Source: Sulfuricella sp.
GTDB lineage: Bacteria > Pseudomonadota > Gammaproteobacteria > Burkholderiales > Sulfuricellaceae
NCBI GenBank assembly: GCA_030696235.1
Contig: JAUYSN010000354.1
Location: forward strand, 1 to 10,695
Reading direction: 5' to 3'
Length of the DNA: 10,695 nt
Notes under the pieces: generated by a model
What the model was told of the DNA's origin: nothing
Database searches by the model: none
Seen by the model: the letters and a program-made list of their open reading frames with translations, nothing else
Made by a program: the position numbers and the translations under genes
Shown here: piece after piece, positions 6,695 to 10,695 of the stretch
Position numbering within the stretch: the first letter of the stretch is position 1
How the letters are laid out: every line of letters starts with the position of its first letter

Positions 6695-6997
6695 TTAGCA
6701 TTCAAGCCCGTGCAGGGCGCAGAGGTAGCGCTTGAGGAACGCCAGTACCAGCCACAGCCAGAACAGCAGGAAAAAGGCCAGGAAAGGAAGGTGCCGGTCG
6801 ATGACGAAGCGCGGCGTGACCAGACGCATCAGCTTGAGGACCGGAGCGGTGACAACCTGGAACAGGCGGTAGACGAAGTTGTTGTCGCGCTTGCTGCCGG
6901 CCAGCACCGCCAGCAGGCCCTGGCCGAATAGGGCGAGGCCGGCGACTTCCACCAGCGTGCGCAGGATGCTGATTAGCAATATTTCGAATTGAGCCAT
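6695..6997 (-). CDS. small integral membrane protein, YggT-like
   Basis: A 100-residue protein with two clear hydrophobic stretches (about 7-33 and 70-90) and a more polar middle: SKRDNNFVYRLFQVVTAPVLKLMRLVTPRFV. The block VTAPVLKLMRLVTP followed by a membrane segment recalls YggT-family proteins (two copies of a short membrane domain, function not well defined), but the match is by eye. It converges on the cytochrome b gene and diverges from the TPR gene. No Shine-Dalgarno sequence is seen before the ATG. A good -10-like TAGAAT (7006-7011, minus strand) is so close that the mRNA could be leaderless or nearly so, although the -35 region is poor. Confidence 0.75.
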   Translation of the reverse strand: MAQFEILLISILRTLVEVAGLALFGQGLLAVLAGSKRDNNFVYRLFQVVTAPVLKLMRLVTPRFVIDRHLPFLAFFLLFWLWLVLAFLKRYLCALHGLEC

Positions 6998-7096
6998 AGC
7001 GCTGAATTCTAGCCGATATCGCTATCGCCGCATACTCCTATTGCGGTGTTTCTGGCTTACAGGGAGAATGCATTTTCCCCATCGTAAGGATATCCC

Positions 7097-7684
7097 ATGA
7101 ATTTCGAGCAATGGCGCCATTATCTGCGCGGTCTGGCGTTTGAGACATTCAAGAAGCCAGTGCGCGCCATCGAGGAATATCGGCTGGCGCTCAAACACAA
7201 TCCGGGTTTTGTTCAGGCCGCGCTGTATCTGGGTTATCTGCACGCTGCGCGCGGCGAGTACGACGAGGCGGAGGATAATTTCCTGATCGGCCTGCGGCTC
7301 AAGCCCAATGCCGATGTCTATTTCAATCTAGGCTTCATCCGCGACAAGGCAGGGCGCAAGGAACAGGCAGTCGAGGCCTTTCGCGAGGCGGTCCGGCTAA
7401 AACCCACGCTCGATCGCGCCTGGTACGGCATGGGGCTTGCTCTTGGCGCGCTCGGCCGGCATCAGGAAGCAGCCCAGGCGCTGGAAGAGGCGGGGCGATT
7501 GCAGCCGATGAACGGGCACGCCTGGTATGCGCTCGGCATGGCCTATCATCATGCCCACCAACCGGAAAAGGTGAAGGAAGTGGCGCTGCACATGGTGCGT
7601 TTCGATCCGGCCATGACCCGCCAGTTGATCAAGGAAGCCGAGCGCGCCGATCTGGCGCATCTGGTGCAGGATTTGCAGTTGTAA
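7097..7684 (+). CDS. tetratricopeptide repeat (TPR) protein
   Basis: A 195-residue protein made almost wholly of TPR units. Clear units start near residues 38 (VQAALYLGYLHAARGEYDEA), 72 (ADVYFNLGFIRDKAGRKEQA) and 106 (DRAWYGMGLALGALGRHQEA). A degenerate unit precedes them, and another follows at 140 (GHAWYALGMAYHHAHQPEKV). Each has the usual small and aromatic spacing and ends with a Pro-containing turn (LKP, LQP, FDP). There is no signal peptide or membrane segment, so it should be cytoplasmic, acting as a protein-binding scaffold; its partner is unknown. AAGGAT lies about six bases before the ATG. A weak promoter is possible at TTGCGG (7041-7046) with GAGAAT 17 bases on. Confidence 0.9.
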   Translation: MNFEQWRHYLRGLAFETFKKPVRAIEEYRLALKHNPGFVQAALYLGYLHAARGEYDEAEDNFLIGLRLKPNADVYFNLGFIRDKAGRKEQAVEAFREAVRLKPTLDRAWYGMGLALGALGRHQEAAQALEEAGRLQPMNGHAWYALGMAYHHAHQPEKVKEVALHMVRFDPAMTRQLIKEAERADLAHLVQDLQL

Positions 7685-7691
7685 TTATCCT

Positions 7692-7855
7692 AAAAACGGC
7701 ATTTCACCGCAAAGGACGCGAAGGTTAGCAAATGAAACGGGGTAGGCAGGGATGGGCGGCCTGTCGCCCAACTCGCAAAAACAAACCCGTGGGCATATCG
7801 AAATAATCCGTTCCCCCTTTGCGAACCTTCGCGTCCTTTGCGGTGAATGATTTTG
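7692..7855. repeat. inverted-repeat element of CGCAAAGG words, copy 2
   Basis: The arms, 7703-7732 and 7818-7847, are 30 bases long and match in 29 positions. Each contains ACCGCAAAGGACGCGAAGG followed by TTAGCAAA or TTCGCAAA. The left outer flank AAAAACGGCATTTCACC closely matches the right flank of copy 1 read in reverse. The 85-base interior (7733-7817) differs from copy 1 and holds a GGGCG-CGCCC hairpin. The element starts seven bases after the TPR stop codon and lies before the convergent symporter terminator. Confidence 0.9.
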
Positions 7856-7899
7856 GGTTGCCGAATGTAAATCTTGGAATAATCCAATTCGACGGCATC

Positions 7900-7932
7900 A
7901 AAAAAACAAGGCCCGCTTGCGCGGGCCTTGTT
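7900..7932 (-). terminator. strong intrinsic terminator of the symporter operon
   Basis: A perfect 12-bp stem is formed by AACAAGGCCCGC (7905-7916) and GCGGGCCTTGTT (7921-7932) with a 4-base loop. Read on the minus strand the stem is followed by seven T (7900-7906). It lies about 37 bases after the symporter stop codon. The plus-strand side has no T-tract, so the terminator acts in one direction only. Confidence 0.93.
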
Positions 7933-7968
7933 CCTCAGCTCCGGGCCGGAGCCCGGGTGATGCCTGGA

Positions 7969-10131
7969 TCAGGCGGCTGCGGTGCTGATATCCCCTTCCA
8001 GGTTGGGATAACGCACGTGGTCCACCAGTTCCTGAACTTCCTTGCTTGGAGCAGGGCTGATCAGGCTGCCGACGACCACGCCGATAATGCCGGCGGAAAT
8101 GCCGAAGATGCCGGCGGAGATCGGTTCGATGTCCCACCATTTCGGTGCGTTCACCCCGAAGAACGGGTAGGTCATGTACATGTAGTACATGCAGATGCCC
8201 AGCCCGCCCGTCATGCCGAGGATTGCGCCGAGCTTGTTGGCGCGTTTCCAGAACACGCCCAGCACCAGTGCCGGGAAGAAGCCCGACGCTGCCAGCGAGA
8301 ACGCCGCACCCACCAGGAACAGGATGTCGCCCGGTTTCAGCGAAGTCACCCAGGCCGCGGTGAGAGCCACCACCAGCAACAGCCCCTTGGATACCGTTAT
8401 GCGGCGGGTTGTGCTGGCGTGCGGGTCGATCATCTTGTAGTAGACGTCGTGCGACAGCGCGTTGGCGATGGTGAGCAGCAGGCCGTCAGCGGTGGAAAGC
8501 GCCGCAGCCAGACCGCCCGCCGCCACCAGACCCGAGATCACGTAGGGCAGGCCGGCGATTTCCGGCGTGGCCAGCACGATCAGGTCGGTGCCGATGGTGA
8601 TTTCGGCGAGCTGCACGATGCCGTCCTTGTTGATGTCGGTGATGCTCATCAAGGTCTTGTCCACTGAAGCCCAGGCGTTGACCCAGGCCGGCAGGTCGGA
8701 GAAGTTCGAGCCGACCAGCAGGTGGTAGATGTCGAACTTCGCCAGTACCGCCAGGGCGGGAGCGGTGAAGTACAGCAGGAAAATGAAGAACAGCGACCAG
8801 AACACCGACTGACGCGCTTCCTTCACCGATGGCGTGGTGTAGTAGCGCATCAGGATGTGCGGCAGCGCGGCGGTACCCACCATCAGGCACAGCACCAGGG
8901 CGAGGAAGTTCTTGCGCTTCTTGTTCGACTCCTTGTCGTCTTCGGCCTTGGCGGTGGCGATTTCTTCAGGCGTCGCCGCAGGGTTGGTCGTGAGCAGTTT
9001 CTTCTCGGCGCCTTTGCCTGCGAACGGTTCGGCGTGGGCCTTGACCGGTGCAGTCTTGGCCTTGGCGCCGTCAGCGGCTTTCTTCCAGGCTGCCTTGGCC
9101 GCAGCGGGGTCGGCCGGGAAGTCCTTGACCGACTTCTCGGCCGCCTCGATGGCTTTCGCATCAGGAGCGGGCGCAGCCTTGAGATCGGCCAGCTTGATTT
9201 CGACCTTGGCTTTCTCTTCAGCCAGGTAGGCGGCGCCGCCAGTTTCCAGCGCCTTCAACTTGGCTTCCGCATCTTCCTGTTTTTTCTTGAAGATGCTACG
9301 GACCTCCGCCTCAGCCTTGCCCAGAACGGTGCTGGGATCGTTCAGCTCGTTCTCCTTGACAGTCACCTTTTGCAGCACCTTTCCATAAGCGATCTGCGGG
9401 ATCGGGTTGCCGGTATGCACCACCGACAGCCACACCACCGGGATCATGTAGGCGACGATCAGGATGATGTACTGAGCCACCTGGGTCCAGGTCACCGCGC
9501 GCATGCCGCCAAGGAAGGAACACACCATGATGCCGGCCAGGCCGACGAACACCCCGACCTGGAACTCGAGCCCGGTGAAGCGGCTGGTGATCAGGCCGAC
9601 ACCGTAGATCTGCGCGATCACGTAGGTGAAGGAACAGACGATCGCGGCAAATACGCCGATGGTGCGCGGAATGTTGCCGCCGTAACGGGCGCCGAGAAAG
9701 TCGGGGATGGTGAACTGGCCGAATTTGCGCAGGTAGGGCGCGAGAAACAGCGCCACCAGGCAGTAACCGCCGGTCCAGCCCATTACGAACGCCAGGCCGA
9801 CATAGCCTGAGGCATATAGCGTGCCGGCCAAGCCGATGAAGGAGGCGGCAGACATCCAGTCGGCGCCGGTCGCCATGCCATTGAAGAAGGCCGGCACGCG
9901 GCGGCCGGCGACATAGTACTCGGAAACGTCGGCGGTCCGGGACATGATACCGATGCCGGCGTAGAGACCGATGGTGGCGAACAGGAAGATGTAGCCGAGA
10001 ACCTTATTGGGCACCCCCATCTGTTCGAGGATGGCCAGCACGATCACGAAGGCGATGAAGCCGCCGGTGTAGAAGGTGTAGTATTTCTTCAGCTGGGAAA
10101 AAAATGCGGATTGGGATTGCGCTTGGGCCAT
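7969..10131 (-). CDS. sodium:solute symporter, VC_2705-like, with large insertion
   Basis: A 720-residue inner-membrane transporter of the SSS family (LeuT fold), close to acetate permease ActP and best fitting the VC_2705 subfamily, which pairs with a small subunit. Two membrane segments precede the motif TADVSEYYVAGRRVPAFFNGMATGADWMS cut here at residues 66-94. Other marks are GLPHILMRYYT-like text (ALPHILMRYYTTPSVKEAR, 422-440) and LAAALSTADGLLLTIANAL (541-559), which contains the probable Na+ site. Residues about 255-405 form a charged, Lys/Ala/Glu-rich insertion with coiled-coil character, far longer than the loop at that place in ActP. Residues 499-510 (DINKDGIVQLAE) match a canonical EF-hand loop. 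The start is two bases after the small-subunit stop, with GGAGGAG just upstream. The substrate is probably a small carboxylate such as acetate, but this is inference. Confidence 0.93.
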   Translation of the reverse strand: MAQAQSQSAFFSQLKKYYTFYTGGFIAFVIVLAILEQMGVPNKVLGYIFLFATIGLYAGIGIMSRTADVSEYYVAGRRVPAFFNGMATGADWMSAASFIGLAGTLYASGYVGLAFVMGWTGGYCLVALFLAPYLRKFGQFTIPDFLGARYGGNIPRTIGVFAAIVCSFTYVIAQIYGVGLITSRFTGLEFQVGVFVGLAGIMVCSFLGGMRAVTWTQVAQYIILIVAYMIPVVWLSVVHTGNPIPQIAYGKVLQKVTVKENELNDPSTVLGKAEAEVRSIFKKKQEDAEAKLKALETGGAAYLAEEKAKVEIKLADLKAAPAPDAKAIEAAEKSVKDFPADPAAAKAAWKKAADGAKAKTAPVKAHAEPFAGKGAEKKLLTTNPAATPEEIATAKAEDDKESNKKRKNFLALVLCLMVGTAALPHILMRYYTTPSVKEARQSVFWSLFFIFLLYFTAPALAVLAKFDIYHLLVGSNFSDLPAWVNAWASVDKTLMSITDINKDGIVQLAEITIGTDLIVLATPEIAGLPYVISGLVAAGGLAAALSTADGLLLTIANALSHDVYYKMIDPHASTTRRITVSKGLLLVVALTAAWVTSLKPGDILFLVGAAFSLAASGFFPALVLGVFWKRANKLGAILGMTGGLGICMYYMYMTYPFFGVNAPKWWDIEPISAGIFGISAGIIGVVVGSLISPAPSKEVQELVDHVRYPNLEGDISTAAA

Positions 10132-10133
10132 GA

Positions 10134-10397
10134 TTACTCCTCCCCTTCGTGGACGCCGTATTCTTTGTCCATGTTGTTCATGTAGCGGGCGTAGAACCAG
10201 ATGATCGCGACATAGATGATCAGGGAGCCCTGAGCGCCAAAATAAAAGCCCAACGGGAATCCAATAAAGGTGATTTCGTTGAGCTCGCGGGCGTAAAAGC
10301 TGAATACGAAGGTGACGATGAACCAGATCGCCAGCAGAAGCGCCGTGATCTTGAGGTTCCTGTGCCAGTACTCCTTGTGTTTCTCGGTTAATTGCAT
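10134..10397 (-). CDS. DUF4212 symporter small subunit
   Basis: An 87-residue membrane protein with two membrane segments (about 17-36 and 50-67) and a polar, acidic C-terminus ending HEGEE. The text KEYWHRNLK, FVFSFYARELNEI and FPLGFYFGAQGSLIIYVAIIWFYARYMNNMDKEYG (residues about 47-81) is typical of the DUF4212 family, found beside VC_2705-type symporters and presumed to form a complex with them. I chose the ATG at 10395-10397, which has AGGAGG five to six bases upstream. The frame stays open to 10538, but those extra 47 residues are not membrane-like, are not family-like, and overlap the promoter leader. The symporter gene follows after two bases, so the genes form one operon. Confidence 0.95.
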   Translation of the reverse strand: MQLTEKHKEYWHRNLKITALLLAIWFIVTFVFSFYARELNEITFIGFPLGFYFGAQGSLIIYVAIIWFYARYMNNMDKEYGVHEGEE

Positions 10398-10434
10398 CTT
10401 GCCTCCTCCTGAAACCGACAGATTTTTTTTAAGA

Positions 10435-10459
10435 CCAGGAGCGGTGCTGCCGTCCCTGG
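10435..10459 (-). other. imperfect hairpin in the symporter operon leader
   Basis: On the minus strand CCAGGGACGG and CCGCTCCTGG can pair (one G-U, one mismatch) around a CAGCA loop. It lies in the roughly 120-base leader between the predicted transcription start and the small-subunit gene. It is followed by eight A rather than T, so it is not an intrinsic terminator. It might affect mRNA stability or ribosome access. Confidence 0.4.
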
Positions 10460-10525
10460 CCAACCGACTTCTTATTGCATGATCCCGTGGTGGCGTTGCT
10501 CCCACCTGTTCGAGACATGGGCGGA

Positions 10526-10555
10526 AGTATAGAAGCAAAAAAACCCGGATGTAAA
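10526..10555 (-). promoter_or_regulatory. sigma70-like promoter of the symporter operon
   Basis: On the minus strand TTTACA (10550-10555) and TATACT (10526-10531) are separated by 18 bases that include a run of seven T. The hexamers match TTGACA and TATAAT in five of six positions each. Transcription should start near 10518-10520, giving an untranslated leader of about 120 bases before the DUF4212 gene. Confidence 0.65.
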
Positions 10556-10561
10556 GCTTTT

Positions 10562-10632
10562 CCGGTCAACTGATCTGTCTTGTGTCTTATAGCTTAGCTA
10601 TGAAACCGGATGTTGATCAGTTTGTCCGGTTT
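10562..10632. repeat. cluster of inverted repeats upstream of the symporter promoter
   Basis: Three dyads overlap here. AAACCGGA (10603-10610) pairs perfectly with TCCGGTTT (10625-10632). ATAGC (10589-10593) pairs with GCTAT (10597-10601). CCGGTCAACTGATC (10562-10575) is nearly the reverse complement of GATCAGTTTGTCCGG (10615-10629). They lie directly upstream of the -35 box and could be regulator sites; the outermost also overlaps the end of the edge gene and could be its terminator hairpin, though no T-tract follows. Confidence 0.55.
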
Positions 10633-10695
10633 AGCCAGCGTTGCGCTTTTTCCAATTCAATTAATCCCTTAAGGTCCTCAATGCCGTTTTGCCGT
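10617..10695 (-). CDS. C-terminal fragment of an unidentified protein (partial)
   Basis: One minus-strand frame stays open from the window edge to a TGA at 10617-10619 and encodes 25 residues: RQNGIEDLKGLIELEKAQRW, then LNRTN. The composition (amphipathic, Leu/Glu/Lys-rich, a Trp near the end) looks like a real C-terminal helix rather than a chance reading, but the stretch is too short to name. It is in the same direction as the symporter operon, with about 220 bases between. Confidence 0.4.
   Translation of the reverse strand, partial: RQNGIEDLKGLIELEKAQRWLNRTN

Noticed and set aside
7819..8667. 282-residue plus-strand open frame starting in the repeat element
   Set aside because: Begins with the translated repeat arm (RTFASFAVN) and continues as a shadow of the symporter 3' end, crossing its terminator.
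8722..9810. 362-residue plus-strand open frame opposite the symporter
   Set aside because: Antisense shadow of the symporter, rich in Arg/His/Gln/Gly, without membrane segments or motifs.
10398..10538. 47-residue N-terminal extension of the DUF4212 protein
   Set aside because: A strong AGGAGG precedes the internal ATG at 10397, the extension is unlike the family, and it begins at about the predicted transcription start.
10659..10676. Second CTTAA-type regulator box near the right edge
   Set aside because: The TTAA words are 8 bp apart instead of 11, and the same applies to the pair near 2809-2820.

Overview
This window looks like the chromosome of a betaproteobacterium, plausibly from the Nitrosomonadales (Gallionella/Sulfuricella-like lineages). 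The evidence is moderately high GC, a hemA-prfA pair, a QseBC/PmrAB-type two-component system, a c-type cytochrome module and betaproteobacterium-like protein sequences. Species level cannot be settled by reading alone. I saw no CRISPR array, IS transposase, phage gene or frameshifted gene.

Layout. The left part, all on the minus strand, holds tRNA-Phe(GAA) (2665-2740), hemA (glutamyl-tRNA reductase, 1288-2538) and prfA (release factor 1, 72-1154). The gap between hemA and prfA is filled by an inverted repeat built from eight CACGAAT heptamers. Next, a response regulator and a sensor kinase (2866-4886, minus) lie divergently from a plus-strand cytochrome operon (5014-6675). That operon encodes an SHP-type high-spin monohaem cytochrome c, a dihaem cytochrome c (DHC) and a four-histidine membrane cytochrome b. 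It is a recognisable but poorly understood SHP/DHC/cytochrome b module: quinol electrons probably pass through cytochrome b and DHC to SHP, which binds small ligands such as O2 or NO. The shared intergenic region carries a CTTAA-type direct repeat resembling a PmrA/QseB box. After it come a small membrane protein (YggT-like, minus), a cytoplasmic TPR protein (plus), and a minus-strand two-gene transport operon. This operon encodes a DUF4212-type small subunit and a VC_2705-type sodium:solute symporter, with a sigma70-like promoter upstream and a strong intrinsic terminator at its end. The symporter has a hydrophilic Lys/Ala/Glu-rich insertion of about 150 residues and a perfect EF-hand-type loop. 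The far right edge probably holds the C-terminal end of another minus-strand gene.

The most striking non-coding feature is a group of three intergenic inverted-repeat elements (1172-1280, 5895-6046, 7692-7855). Their arms are short words repeated every 9-10 bp, with arm ends of the form A-run, then YACC, then the repeats. Two use the word CGCAAAGG and one uses CACGAAT, but all share the same layout. Each sits within about 10 bases downstream of a stop codon. They appear to be variants of one dispersed repeat superfamily.
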